From assembly GCA_963821925.1 (NCBI GenBank), contig CAWGFO010000010.1, positions 314,724 to 378,723 on the forward strand: 64,000 bases of DNA. The letters run 5' to 3'. The DNA is from JAOUEA01 sp963821925. GTDB lineage: Bacteria > Actinomycetota > UBA4738 > HRBIN12. Positions 16,929-25,097 of this stretch are shown piece after piece; position 1 is the first letter of the stretch; every line of letters begins with the position of its first letter. A model generated the notes under the pieces. The model did not search any database. It was not told the DNA's origin and saw nothing but the letters and a program-made list of their open reading frames with translations. Position numbers and translations under genes: made by a program.

Positions 16929-16998
16929 GTGGCGACGCTCTCAGACATGCTCCGACGTGATCGTGAGCGTTGGGGCATGTCACCCGAGCGGCGACGCC
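16929..16998 (+). pseudogene. HTH gene remnant 1 (N-terminal fragment)
   Basis: From GTG at 16929 the frame gives SDMLRRDRERWGMS, then loses similarity. The same peptide reappears at 17282. The DxLRRDRERWGMS opening resembles the start of small actinobacterial HTH proteins often found on islands. Only the first 20 or so codons are recognisable. Confidence 0.45.
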
Positions 16999-17008
16999 GA
17001 ACACCAGG

Positions 17009-17203
17009 TCATCCGCGGGGGCGATTCGGCCAGTACAACATGGCACCGCCGATGAAGATGGCGACCGCTCCACCGACCGTCAGGAATAGGCTGGCTGCCG
17101 TCCCCAGTTCGATGGCGGATACAGCCGGGATCACCCAGCGGAGTCCAACGAGGATCACTCCGATGGCTAGTACAACTCTGCCGGGCATCCTCGGGTCCTT
17201 CAT
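17009..17203 (-). CDS. small two-span membrane protein
   Basis: A 64-residue protein with two hydrophobic segments (VVLAIGVILVGLRWVIPAV and LFLTVGGAVAIFIGGAMLY) and a short basic tail PNRPRG. The ATG is preceded by AGGGGA about 8 bases upstream. I recognise no family. It sits between the two HTH remnants on the opposite strand. It is likely a genuine small gene but of unknown function. Confidence 0.55.
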   Translation of the reverse strand: MKDPRMPGRVVLAIGVILVGLRWVIPAVSAIELGTAASLFLTVGGAVAIFIGGAMLYWPNRPRG

Positions 17204-17281
17204 CCGTTCAGTCCCCTTGCGCCTCGTAAGCCTGCGCCGTCAGCCTACGTGGGCGTCCGCGCCGCCGGATACCCTCCCATC

Positions 17282-17410
17282 ATGGCGATGTTGCCCGACA
17301 TGCTCCGACGAGACCGTGAGCGGTGGGGCATGAGCGCGTCGGCGAGGCCGGCTGGCGGCTCGGGGATCGCGCGCGCCGGAAGGTTGGCCGCCCTGGAGCG
17401 GCGGAGCTAG
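17282..17410 (+). pseudogene. HTH gene remnant 2
   Basis: A 42-codon frame beginning PDMLRRDRERWGMSA, nearly the same as the remnant at 16929, then diverging to LAALERRS and a stop. What looks like the missing second half (TRREYVAIEDGERPP) lies 0.3 kb downstream at 17689. I read the pair as one HTH gene broken by an insertion that now holds a minus-strand small membrane gene. Confidence 0.45.
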
Positions 17411-17613
17411 TTCATGCCACCCAGCGCGCTGTAGATGGCGTAGAGGCTAAGAGACAGGCAAACGGCCGAGGCCAGAGCGACAAGGCTGAGAAGCAGCGAC
17501 TCGCCGAGCCTCCGTCGCTCTGCTCGCAGCGTGGCCCGCCAGATCTCCTGCAACTCTTTCGTCTCCTGGCCGGCAACGGTGACGTCCTCCCCGTCGTGCA
17601 AGTCCTTTGACAT
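17407..17613 (-). CDS. small single-span membrane protein
   Basis: A 68-residue protein starting MSKDLHDGED, with a charged helical N-terminal half and one membrane segment near the C-terminus (LLLSLVALASAVCLSLSLYAIY). The ATG at 17613 is preferred over an upstream frame opening because GGGAGGCG lies about 8 bases before it. No family is recognised. Its topology, a long cytoplasmic helix and one C-terminal anchor, would suit a membrane adaptor, but that is a guess. Confidence 0.55.
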   Translation of the reverse strand: MSKDLHDGEDVTVAGQETKELQEIWRATLRAERRRLGESLLLSLVALASAVCLSLSLYAIYSALGGMN

Positions 17614-17688
17614 GGTTTGTCGCCTCCCCGGCACATGGACGGTTTCCTCCTTCCCCCTGGGGCTGCCGTCGAAACTCCTCGCTCACAC

Positions 17689-17800
17689 AGTGATCACGCG
17701 TCGCGAGTACGTCGCGATCGAGGACGGCGAGCGGCCGCCGAGCTCGACCGAGTACGAGGTTCCGACTGGCTGGCGTGAGGCGGCGACAGCACTGTGCTGA
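17689..17800 (+). pseudogene. HTH gene remnant 3 (C-terminal fragment)
   Basis: The frame reads TRREYVAIEDGERPPSSTEYE and stops at 17800. The REYVAIEDGER pattern is the second half of the same small HTH family whose first half lies at 17282. It has no start codon of its own. Confidence 0.4.
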
Positions 17801-17897
17801 CACCTTTCCGACCACCCAGGTAGCCGGGTAGCAGGTCTGGTGAAGTGGTGCGACAGTACGGGCCAATTGAAAGCCCCGAGGGTCAGAAGGAGGCCTC

Positions 17898-18539
17898 ATG
17901 AAGACATCTTCGCTCCTACGCCGAGCCGTTGCTGCGGGAGCAGTCACGGCATCACTCACCTTAGCGGTGCCTCCCGCGAGTGCCGCGCTACCGACCCGAG
18001 ACAACAACTGTGTCCATCCATCAGGGGTCAGTCTCAACGAACTCTTCGGCGTTCCGGAGCAGTTCGTCGCCCCGATCTGTGAGGGTCTCACGGCGGGCGA
18101 ACATTGGCGGCCGATCATGAACTACTTCGGCGCCGATGGCTCCGACGCCGTCTACCCGCCAGGGTATGTGCCGCTGCACGCGAACCCTGTTGACGACATC
18201 CTCGCCAAGGTCACGATCAAGGTGGTGATCGATGGCGGCACCAGCCGGCAGAAGACCTACACGTTCACTCCGACGGACGAGGACGCGTTCCGCACGGATG
18301 TCAGGGTCCACGAACTCAACCCGGCGTTTCCCGACATCCCGTCGTTCTTCATCATGCCCCGCATGGCGCCGCTCAGCGTGGGTCACCACACATACGAGTT
18401 CGTCTGGGTGCAGTCCGCTCCGCACTGCGACGGAACCAGCACTGACGAAAGCGCCAGCTGCCTCCCCGCCGGCGAGTTCTCGGTCTCTGGTGCCCACCCC
18501 GTAGAGGTCTCGATCCCCGAGCCTGTTGCCGCTAGCTGA
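17898..18539 (+). CDS. secreted protein of unknown function
   Basis: A 213-residue protein with a clear Sec signal peptide (basic MKTSSLLRR, hydrophobic core, cleavage after PASA near residue 29). The mature part is about 185 residues with four cysteines (CVHP, ICEG, HCDG, SCLP), consistent with two disulfides. No domain is recognised. The ATG follows AAGGAGG at ideal spacing. It is one of several secreted products on the two islands. It lacks a membrane anchor or lipobox. Confidence 0.75.
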   Translation: MKTSSLLRRAVAAGAVTASLTLAVPPASAALPTRDNNCVHPSGVSLNELFGVPEQFVAPICEGLTAGEHWRPIMNYFGADGSDAVYPPGYVPLHANPVDDILAKVTIKVVIDGGTSRQKTYTFTPTDEDAFRTDVRVHELNPAFPDIPSFFIMPRMAPLSVGHHTYEFVWVQSAPHCDGTSTDESASCLPAGEFSVSGAHPVEVSIPEPVAAS

Positions 18540-18762
18540 GCCGGGCGCCCGAGCGAAGGCGCCTCGATGCCCGGTCACGCTCGACAAGCGCGGCAAGGCT
18601 GCGTGGCGGGACATCGGTCAGGCGTTCGAGGCGGCGGGGATGCTCGACGCGCTGAAAAAGTCGCGCCTACGTCGCGATCTTAGGACGGCCAGCGGTCGCC
18701 GATCGAACGAGTACGAGGCGATCTGCGAGTTCTTCGGGTCGCCCCTCGCACGCAACTTGTAG
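18526..18762 (+). pseudogene. degraded frame: terminase-small-subunit-like start and HTH-like end
   Basis: An open frame of 78 codons. The middle (LDKRGKAAWRDIGQAFEAAGML) faintly resembles phage terminase small subunits; the end (SNEYEAICEFFGSPLARNL) looks like the C-terminus of the small HTH family seen at 16.9-17.8 kb. A neighbouring frame has SRAYVAI. I read it as a fusion of decayed remnants rather than a working gene. Confidence 0.3.
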
Positions 18763-18824
18763 GGGGCCAGATGCTCGTGTGACGATGGCTCCAGTTACGC
18801 GCGGGCTCGGGCTGGAGGGTGGAG

Positions 18825-19361
18825 ATGACTCCGCGAGGTTTCCCGGTGCGCACCCAGACCTGGGTGAGGTCTGGTGCCGCGCCTGAGGCGGTGTTTGACG
18901 TAGTCACGGATCTTCAGGCGCATCTGGAATGGTCGGGTGATCGCGCCTCCGATGACACCTTCAAGTTGCTTTCGATCGCCGGGTCTAACGGTCCGGCGAT
19001 TGTGGGGACGACCTTCACCTCGACCGGGGCCAACTACAACGGCACGTTCCACGATCGGTCTGTCGTGACCGAAGCCGTGCGACCGAACCGGTTCACCCTG
19101 GAAACAGATGCTCGTCTAGACCGGAAACATGGCAAGCCGTGGGAGGCCCTCTTCGAGCACCGCTACGACTTCCAGCCTGACGGTGCTGGGACGCGGATCA
19201 CCTACACCGAGACCGTGCAGCGTGCGAACTACGTTCCCTACTGGTTGAAGCGATGGGTCCGCCCGATCTTCACGCCAATCGTGAACAGGGCGGACCGGAA
19301 ACAGCTCGGGAACCTCGCCCGGCTGGCCGAGGAGCGCTCAGGGCGGGGGCAGGCTCCGTAG
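18825..19361 (+). CDS. SRPBCC (START-like) ligand-binding family protein
   Basis: A 178-residue protein of the polyketide-cyclase/SRPBCC fold: AAPEAVFDVVTDLQAHLEW at the start, GTTFTSTG in the middle, DRSVVTEAVRPNRFTLETDA, then a C-terminal helix with paired arginines. These proteins bind hydrophobic small molecules or modify them. A clear homologue is at 31410 on island B, so both elements carry the same family. The ATG at 18825 follows GGAGGG closely; a GTG at 18819 is possible. Confidence 0.8.
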   Translation: MTPRGFPVRTQTWVRSGAAPEAVFDVVTDLQAHLEWSGDRASDDTFKLLSIAGSNGPAIVGTTFTSTGANYNGTFHDRSVVTEAVRPNRFTLETDARLDRKHGKPWEALFEHRYDFQPDGAGTRITYTETVQRANYVPYWLKRWVRPIFTPIVNRADRKQLGNLARLAEERSGRGQAP

Positions 19362-19396
19362 GTCCATGAGCGCGGGGTCGTTGGCGGTCGCGTCAC

Positions 19397-19645
19397 CTAC
19401 GCCGTGACAGTCCGAGCCTCTAGGATTCGATCCACCTCAGCCAGTACGTCCGCCTTGAACGCCGTGTCCTCCACTTGGGCCTTCCGGTACTTCGCGGTGT
19501 AGTGCATCTTCGAGTGGATGACTCCTAAGCGGAGCACGAGGTCCATGAACTTCTCGTCGGTCCCCGGGTACTCGTGCGCCTGAACGAGCCGCAGGGCGAA
19601 GCTCCTCACCGCATCCTCGTACTGGAGCAGCTGTGTGTCCTCCAT
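19397..19645 (-). CDS. small hypothetical protein
   Basis: An 82-residue, soluble, mostly helical protein (MEDTQLLQYEDAVRSFALRL...) with no signal peptide or recognised motif. A strong GAGGAGGGGGAG ribosome site sits 5 bases before the ATG, which makes it likely to be real. It is isolated on the minus strand near the right end of island A. Function unknown. Confidence 0.6.
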   Translation of the reverse strand: MEDTQLLQYEDAVRSFALRLVQAHEYPGTDEKFMDLVLRLGVIHSKMHYTAKYRKAQVEDTAFKADVLAEVDRILEARTVTA

Positions 19646-20260
19646 GGCTCCCCCTCCTCGATCGCTCCTCTCACTCTGAGCCGACCCTCTGACATATGGG
19701 AAGTGGTCCGCGTAGGTTGGTCCATGTCGAAGGAAGGTCTCCAGGGACCGACAAGGAGTACCCCCTCGAGCGGACGCGTGGTGGGAGCGGGAGGAACCCG
19801 AAGGCTGACGGCACTGTCAACGACTATCGAGCCGGTTGGTCTACGGGAACCATCGTTTCGGTCGTGCTTGGTCGCCCACGACGATTTCGTACTGTTAATC
19901 CGTAGGTTGAGAGTTCAAATCGACCCGGGGGCTCGTGGTAGCCGCGTGCATACCCGCGAAATCCTCGAGCGGATCCAGGCTTCCTACGGACTTGCCGAGA
20001 CTGACGCGCTTCGGCAGTAGGCGACCGGGTTCGGCTTGCTGCGACGGATGACGGATTCCGGCCTGCCAAGCCAAGCCCGCACTTAAGTGGCACCGACCCC
20101 GTGTCGGGAGGTCGTGCACATCCTCGGGTCACACTTCGGGTCACACTCCCCACGTCTTGCCCGGACCCGGATCATCCCGGCTCCGCCGGTTCGGTGGCGC
20201 TCGCCTTCGGGAACGGTACGCTTCGGGAGAGGTCAGGATGAGTCAGGACGCCGGGTACGG
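19646..20260. other. gene-poor right end of island A
   Basis: About 600 bases without a convincing gene. It contains a tRNA-Asn-like 3' fragment near 19886-19932 and a short repeat of GGGTCACAC around 20128-20150. The rest shows only short frames that I cannot assign. Confidence 0.6.
19886..19932 (+). repeat. tRNA-Asn-like 3' fragment
   Basis: ACTGTTAATCCGTAGG followed by GAGAGTTCAAATC looks like the anticodon arm (loop CTGTTAA, anticodon GTT) and T-arm of a tRNA-Asn. The stems do not pair properly and no 5' half exists, so it is not a functional tRNA. It may be the scar of another integration. Confidence 0.4.
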
Positions 20261-20308
20261 CCTTGCCAAGCTGGGGGTCGCGGATTCGAATCCCGTCGTC
20301 CGCTCCAG
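20261..20308. repeat. attR-type direct repeat, island A
   Basis: Second copy of the 48-bp tRNA-Gly 3' end, with two mismatches (positions matching 13212 and 13225). The mismatches break stem pairs, showing that this displaced copy is no longer under tRNA selection. Confidence 0.93.
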
Positions 20309-20449
20309 TTCAGGGGGACTCCGCAAGGGAGTTCCCCCTTGGGTCGCACCCTCCCTCGGTCGCAGGTTCGCCAGAGCCGGATTTGCTACCCCGCGCGTGA
20401 CCGGCGCGCTCGGATCACCGGGCCTACGATATCGAGCGGGAGGTGCCGC

Positions 20450-23266
20450 ATGGCCCAACGGTCGGACGCGATCGTCGGTCGGGGGACCGAGCTCGGGCGG
20501 ATCGCTCGTTTCCTCGATGACATCTCCGAGGGCCCAAGCTCCCTCGTGATCGAGGGCGAAGCCGGCATCGGGAAGACCACGCTGTGGCAGGCCGGCGTCG
20601 ACGGTGGGCTCGCACGCGGGTTCAACGTTCTCGCGACACGGTGCGGCGAATCTGAGACGAAGCTCGCGCTCGCCGGCTTAGGGGACCTCCTCGATCCTTT
20701 CTTGGACGACGCGCTGCCGGAGCTGCCGCCGCCGCTCGCCGCGGCGCTCGAGACCGCCTTCCTACGAATCGACACTTCCGGCTCGACGCCGGACCGCCGC
20801 GCGATCTCACTCGCCGCGCTCGAGATGCTTCGAATCATCTCCACATCGGGTCCGATCCTGGTGGCCATCGACGATCTCCAATGGCTCGATCAGTCCTCGG
20901 CACGGGTGCTCGAGTTCTGCGCGCGGCGGATCCATGACGAGCAGCTGGGCATCCTCGCCTCGCTCCGGATCGGACGCAGCGATCCCGACGCACCTGCTCT
21001 TGCGCCTGCGATGCCGGGGGCGCAGGTGCACCGGTTGGCGGTCGGCTCCATGTCGCGAGGTGAGCTCGGCCGGATCATCCGCGCACGGTTGGAGGCCGAA
21101 CTTCCCCGGTCGATCATGCGTCGCGTACACCTCGCGGCTGGCGGCAATCCGTTCTATGCCGTCGAGATCGCGCGAGAGGTCCTCCGTCGAGGCGTGCCCG
21201 TGGCGGGAGAAGCGCTACCCGTTCCGGACGACCTGACCGATCTGCTCCGACGCCGCGTGACGGCGCTCCCCATCGATACGCAGACGACCCTCCTGGTCGC
21301 GGCCTCGACATCACATCCCACTCGGCGGGTCGTCCGATCTGCGTCGGGGTTCGGCGATCGTGCCGACTCGGCCCTGGCGTTCGCTGAATCGGCGAGCGTG
21401 GTGCTTCCGGGTGACGATGTGATCCGGTTCGCGCACCCCCTACTGGCCTCTGCGGTCTATGCGTCCGCAACCACCGAGGCACGACTGAAGGTCCACGCGC
21501 AGCTGGCCGAAGCCGTCGATCACCCGGAAGAACGAGCCAGGCACCTCGCCCTTTCATCACCCGCTCCCGATGCCCGGATCGCGTCGGAACTGGACGAGGC
21601 CGCTGACCTGGCTCGGCGTCGAGGCGCATCGGACTCGGCCGCCGAGCTCGCGGAGCTCGGCCGGCGGTTCACCCCCGTTGAGCGCGGTAACGACCTCCGC
21701 CGACGAACCGTGCAGGCGGCCCAGGACTACTTCGATTCCGGTGATGCGGTGCGGGCCTGGGCATTGTTCGAGGAGGCCGTCGCGGCGGCGCCCTCGGGTC
21801 ACGAGCGAGCTCAGATCCTGTTCCGTCTCAGCGCCATCAGCTGGCTCGACATCGTGCGAGTGGAGGAGCTGTGCGTCCAGGCTCGCCTCGAAGCCGAGGG
21901 CGACGCGGAACTCCTCGCAGCGACCCACGAGCACCTGGCCTGGGCGGATATCTATCGGGGCGACCTTCGAGCAGCGTCTCGTCACGTTGCGGCCTCGACG
22001 GAGTTCTCCGGTCAGACCTCCGCGACGGATGTGCGGGCCGCCACCCTGTCCACGGCAGCGATGGTCGAGTTCTTGACCGGACGGTCGCCGCAGGCGGCCC
22101 TCATGGTCGAAGCGGACCGGCTTCAGGATCTCGGAGGGACGGCGGAGCCGGGGATCGAGGCGATCGCCTACACCGGACCCAGGATCGGCCACGGACTACA
22201 GCAGCTGTGGGCGGGTGACCTTCCGATGGCGCGGACGACCCTCGAGCGAGAGTTGGGGTCCTACGAGCGGCGGGGCAGATATATCCTCCGAGAGGAGATC
22301 CTCTGCTATCTGGCTGAGCTCGAGTGCCGCGCGGGCAACCTGGATACGGCGGCCCTGGCCGCGGAGGAGGCGGCCGAGATCATCACGGATTCGGGTCGGA
22401 CCTCGGGCATACTGTTCCTCTTCCCCACGGCACTGATCGCGGCACTCCGAGGAGACGTCGACACAGCACGCTCAACGGCGCTGGATGGCCTTCGCCGATG
22501 TCTGCGATATCAGGACTTCCTCGACGCGAACCGCCACCGATCCGTACTCGGGTTCCTCGAGCTCTCCCTCGGGAACCCCACAGGTGCTCACGAGTGGCTC
22601 GCCCCTGCGGTCGAGTTCCTCGAAGACGCGGACATCGCCGAACCAGGTGTGATCCCTTGTGCTGCCGACGAGATCGAGGCGCTGACCCGATCGGGTGACC
22701 TCGATGGCGCGGAAGGGCTGCTTGCCCGATTCGAGACACAGGCACGGTCGCTCGATCGATCGTGGGCGATCGCCACGGCTGGTCGGTGTCGCGCCCTGCT
22801 CCTCGCTGCCCGCGGGGATCTGGACGCCGCGCGGCCGGCGATCGATCGTGCCTTGAAGGAGCACGACCGCGTGGGACAGCCACTCGAGATGGGCCGGACC
22901 CTGCTCGTGGCGGGCGAGATCGAGCGGAGGGCGAAGCAGAAGCGCACCGCTCGCTCGATGCTGCAGGATGCTCTCGAGATCTTCGAACGGATAGGTGCAG
23001 CGCTCTGGGTCGAGCGAGCCGCCGGATCGCTCCAGCGGGTCGGAGGCGGTGCCGGGAGGGCCGGAGAGCTGACACCGACGGAGCGCCGAGTGGCGGAGCT
23101 GGCGGCCGGGGGCATGACGAACCGCGAGATCGCCGATGCGCTCTTCCTCAGCGTCAAGTCCATCGAGGCCAACCTCTCACGGGTGTACGCGAAACTCGGT
23201 GTCCGCTCCCGGACCGAGCTCGCGCATCGATGGGCTGAGAACTCCGAACCGGACGCCAGGTTCTAG
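20450..23266 (+). CDS. LuxR-family ATPase regulator (LAL/MalT-like)
   Basis: A 938-residue regulator. The N-terminus is a STAND-type ATPase (GEAGIGKTTL Walker A at 36-45; ILVAIDDLQWLD Walker B near residue 150), the middle is a long helical TPR-like repeat region, and the C-terminus is a LuxR helix-turn-helix (LTPTERRVAELAAGGMTNRE then SVKSIEANLSRVYAKLGVRSR). Such proteins switch on nearby genes when a ligand triggers ATP-dependent assembly. A paralogue with the Walker A at the same residues lies at 37330-40284. The ATG at 20450 follows GGGAGG and is preferred to a long upstream extension across the att repeat. Confidence 0.9.
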   Translation: MAQRSDAIVGRGTELGRIARFLDDISEGPSSLVIEGEAGIGKTTLWQAGVDGGLARGFNVLATRCGESETKLALAGLGDLLDPFLDDALPELPPPLAAALETAFLRIDTSGSTPDRRAISLAALEMLRIISTSGPILVAIDDLQWLDQSSARVLEFCARRIHDEQLGILASLRIGRSDPDAPALAPAMPGAQVHRLAVGSMSRGELGRIIRARLEAELPRSIMRRVHLAAGGNPFYAVEIAREVLRRGVPVAGEALPVPDDLTDLLRRRVTALPIDTQTTLLVAASTSHPTRRVVRSASGFGDRADSALAFAESASVVLPGDDVIRFAHPLLASAVYASATTEARLKVHAQLAEAVDHPEERARHLALSSPAPDARIASELDEAADLARRRGASDSAAELAELGRRFTPVERGNDLRRRTVQAAQDYFDSGDAVRAWALFEEAVAAAPSGHERAQILFRLSAISWLDIVRVEELCVQARLEAEGDAELLAATHEHLAWADIYRGDLRAASRHVAASTEFSGQTSATDVRAATLSTAAMVEFLTGRSPQAALMVEADRLQDLGGTAEPGIEAIAYTGPRIGHGLQQLWAGDLPMARTTLERELGSYERRGRYILREEILCYLAELECRAGNLDTAALAAEEAAEIITDSGRTSGILFLFPTALIAALRGDVDTARSTALDGLRRCLRYQDFLDANRHRSVLGFLELSLGNPTGAHEWLAPAVEFLEDADIAEPGVIPCAADEIEALTRSGDLDGAEGLLARFETQARSLDRSWAIATAGRCRALLLAARGDLDAARPAIDRALKEHDRVGQPLEMGRTLLVAGEIERRAKQKRTARSMLQDALEIFERIGAALWVERAAGSLQRVGGGAGRAGELTPTERRVAELAAGGMTNREIADALFLSVKSIEANLSRVYAKLGVRSRTELAHRWAENSEPDARF

Positions 23267-23340
23267 GGTTTCCTCCGTTTCCATCGGCGTGGTGTCCCCC
23301 TAGGTTCGCGAACGGCACCTACGTGAGGAGGGATGGCACG

Positions 23341-23835
23341 ATGAGATGGAAGCTCTGGCTCGGTGTGATCGGGATATCGCTCGCGACCGCAGGAGTCGTC
23401 TCATCTTCCGGGGGCGCCCGGGCTGACCAGGACGGGCCGCGATCGCAGGTCCTGCGCATCGTCGCGAAGGAAGTTGCCTCGAAGTACCTCGATCTCGGTA
23501 AGAAGGGGTTCGGGCAGAGCGATCAGTTCGTGTTCACGAACGACCTCCTTCGAGCCGGCACGAAGGTAGGCGAGGACGGGGGGTCGTGCACCGTCACGCG
23601 CCTCACCGCCCGCGGGGCGAACACCTGGTTCTGCGTGGCCTCGAACGCGCTCCCGGGTGGGCAGGTAACGGTCGAGGGCCTCGTCACGTACGGTCCGGAC
23701 GAGGCGGTCAAGGCGGAGCCGTACTACTTCGCTATCACCGGCGGCACGGGTCAGTACCAAGGCGCTCGGGGACAGGTCAAGATCGAGGAGGTCAGCGCTG
23801 ACGAGGTCCACGCCACCTTCCTGATCGACGTTTGA
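23341..23835 (+). CDS. secreted allene-oxide-cyclase/dirigent-like barrel protein
   Basis: A 164-residue protein with a Sec signal peptide (MRWKLWLGVIGISLATAGV..., cleavage near residue 28). The mature domain has DQFVFTNDLL, ARGANTWFCVA, VEGLVTY and ITGGTGQYQGARGQVKIEE, the last being the hallmark of the allene oxide cyclase / dirigent-like beta-barrel found in many actinobacterial secreted proteins. The biochemical role is unknown. The ATG at 23341 has GAGGAGGGA upstream; an upstream in-frame start is weaker. It lies just after the LAL regulator and may be its target. Confidence 0.75.
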   Translation: MRWKLWLGVIGISLATAGVVSSSGGARADQDGPRSQVLRIVAKEVASKYLDLGKKGFGQSDQFVFTNDLLRAGTKVGEDGGSCTVTRLTARGANTWFCVASNALPGGQVTVEGLVTYGPDEAVKAEPYYFAITGGTGQYQGARGQVKIEEVSADEVHATFLIDV

Positions 23836-24010
23836 GGCACGGCCGCCGGGTGTCGGAACCAGCCGGGAGGTGGGTCCCGGCCGCGATGATCGCTCTCTTG
23901 CGCGAAACGACCGCCTCGTGCGCTTCGATCGAATGGCCGCCTCTCGGGGCGGCCGTTCACATGTCATCGTCTAGACTGTGCGTCGCTCGCCCCGGCGGGC
24001 GGTCATCCAC

Positions 24011-24081
24011 GGCGGGGTGGCCGAGTGGTTAGGCAGAGGCCTGCAAAGCCTCGCACACCGGTTCGATTCCGGTCCCCGCCT
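24011..24081 (+). tRNA. tRNA-Cys(GCA)
   Basis: Acceptor GGCGGGG / CCCCGCC, anticodon stem GAGGC / GCCTC with loop CTGCAAA (anticodon GCA), and T-loop TTCGATT. CCA is not encoded. It stands 33 bases before tRNA-Val(GAC), probably in the same transcript. Confidence 0.95.
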
Positions 24082-24114
24082 CGAGGCTTCGTGGACCCCG
24101 ATCGCGATGCCTGC

Positions 24115-24189
24115 GGGCGCTTAGCTCAGGGGGAGAGCGCTTCCTTGACACGGAAGAGGTCAGAGGTTCAAATCCTCTAGCGCCCACCA
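24115..24189 (+). tRNA. tRNA-Val(GAC)
   Basis: Acceptor GGGCGCT / AGCGCCC, anticodon stem CTTCC / GGAAG with loop TTGACAC (anticodon GAC), T-loop TTCAAAT, and encoded CCA. Its 3' 49 bases, short of the last A, are repeated exactly at 37006-37054, making it the anchor of island B. Confidence 0.96.
24140..24188. repeat. attL-type direct repeat (tRNA-Val 3' end), island B
   Basis: 49 bp from the anticodon stem to the second C of CCA, identical to 37006-37054. Sequence similarity ends abruptly on both sides, as expected for a site-specific recombination core. Confidence 0.93.
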
Positions 24190-24555
24190 TGTGAGAGCGG
24201 TTGCGCTGTAATCGGGTTGCCCTACCCGGCGCGGCTCTCTAGGGATCTGTCCTACGGCCTCCGGGCACACCCTGGACACATCCTCCGATCATGGAGCCCG
24301 GGGGAGACATGTCGGGAGTGAGCATGGATCGCTCGACCCCGCCCGTCGCTGGCACGGACCCGACGGGACCTCGGCGCTGTCCGATTGATCGCCATGTTCA
24401 GTTCGCCATCGAATGTGCACTGGGCCTAGCACTCCAAGATTCATAGATCCGAAAGGAACCCGTTCGCGGGCCGTCAGCACGAGCTGACTAGGTTGCTCCC
24501 TGTCAAAAGGTTCGGCCGAACCCCATCGATCCATGACGAGTGAAGGAGCAGCTAC
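24190..24555. other. gene-free left end of island B
   Basis: About 365 bases with no supportable gene. This is where an integrase would be expected by analogy with island A, but no recombinase motif is readable in any frame. Bases 24484-24555 lead into the secreted-protein gene with a GAAGGAG ribosome site. Confidence 0.6.
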
Positions 24556-25002
24556 GTGTTGAAGCGCATCATCCTCACCGGCCTCGTGGCCCTCGCCGCG
24601 ATGCTTCCTGTTGTGGCCGCCCAGGCTGGCGGCGTCACGGGTCCCGCGATCTACGTGAACGGAACCGTGTTCCGGACCGTGGGAACTCCGACGGACTTCT
24701 CAGGCACCAAGGCACCGGAGAGCTCGTTCGACACGATCTATCAGTTCAGCGGCGCGCAGCTGAACGTAGCGACCGCCGGACCTGGCGACGCCGGCTTCAA
24801 CGGTGGACGTTGGCGCGTGCATCTGCTCGGATGGAACACCACGTACGCGGCCGCGCTCGCGGCCCACGACCTGGATGGCAACGGGGTCCTGGACACCAAC
24901 GCCGAGGTCTGGGCGGCGCTGGCCGATGGGGGTGCCGGTGGCGCGAGGGACCTCGGGGTCGTGAAGACCTTCGAATGCCCGCTCATCCCGTACCACAGCT
25001 GA
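24556..25002 (+). CDS. small secreted protein with an EF-hand-like loop
   Basis: A 148-residue protein with a Sec signal peptide (cleavage after AAQAG near residue 25). The mature part contains YVNGTVFRTVGTPTD, FNGGRWRVHLLGWNT and DLDGNGVLDTNAEVW; the last resembles a calcium-binding EF-hand/dockerin loop. I do not recognise a named family. The start is GTG 24556 (or TTG 24559) after GAAGGAG. It is next to the two-component system and could be its output or input. Confidence 0.65.
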   Translation: MLKRIILTGLVALAAMLPVVAAQAGGVTGPAIYVNGTVFRTVGTPTDFSGTKAPESSFDTIYQFSGAQLNVATAGPGDAGFNGGRWRVHLLGWNTTYAAALAAHDLDGNGVLDTNAEVWAALADGGAGGARDLGVVKTFECPLIPYHS

Positions 25003-25097
25003 CCAGGTCGGTGTTTGTGCGAGGAGCGGTCGTCCATCTGGACGGCCGTTCCTCGTTCGCAAGACTCTCGAAACATGCTTCTGCGACCATCCACGGG

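Noticed and set aside
20261..20308. Second tRNA-Gly gene
   Set aside because: Lacks the 5' half and has broken stem pairs; an att copy.
24190..24555. Integrase remnant at the left end of island B
   Set aside because: Expected by analogy, but no Arg-His-x-x-Arg-Tyr motif or core-binding domain could be read in any frame.
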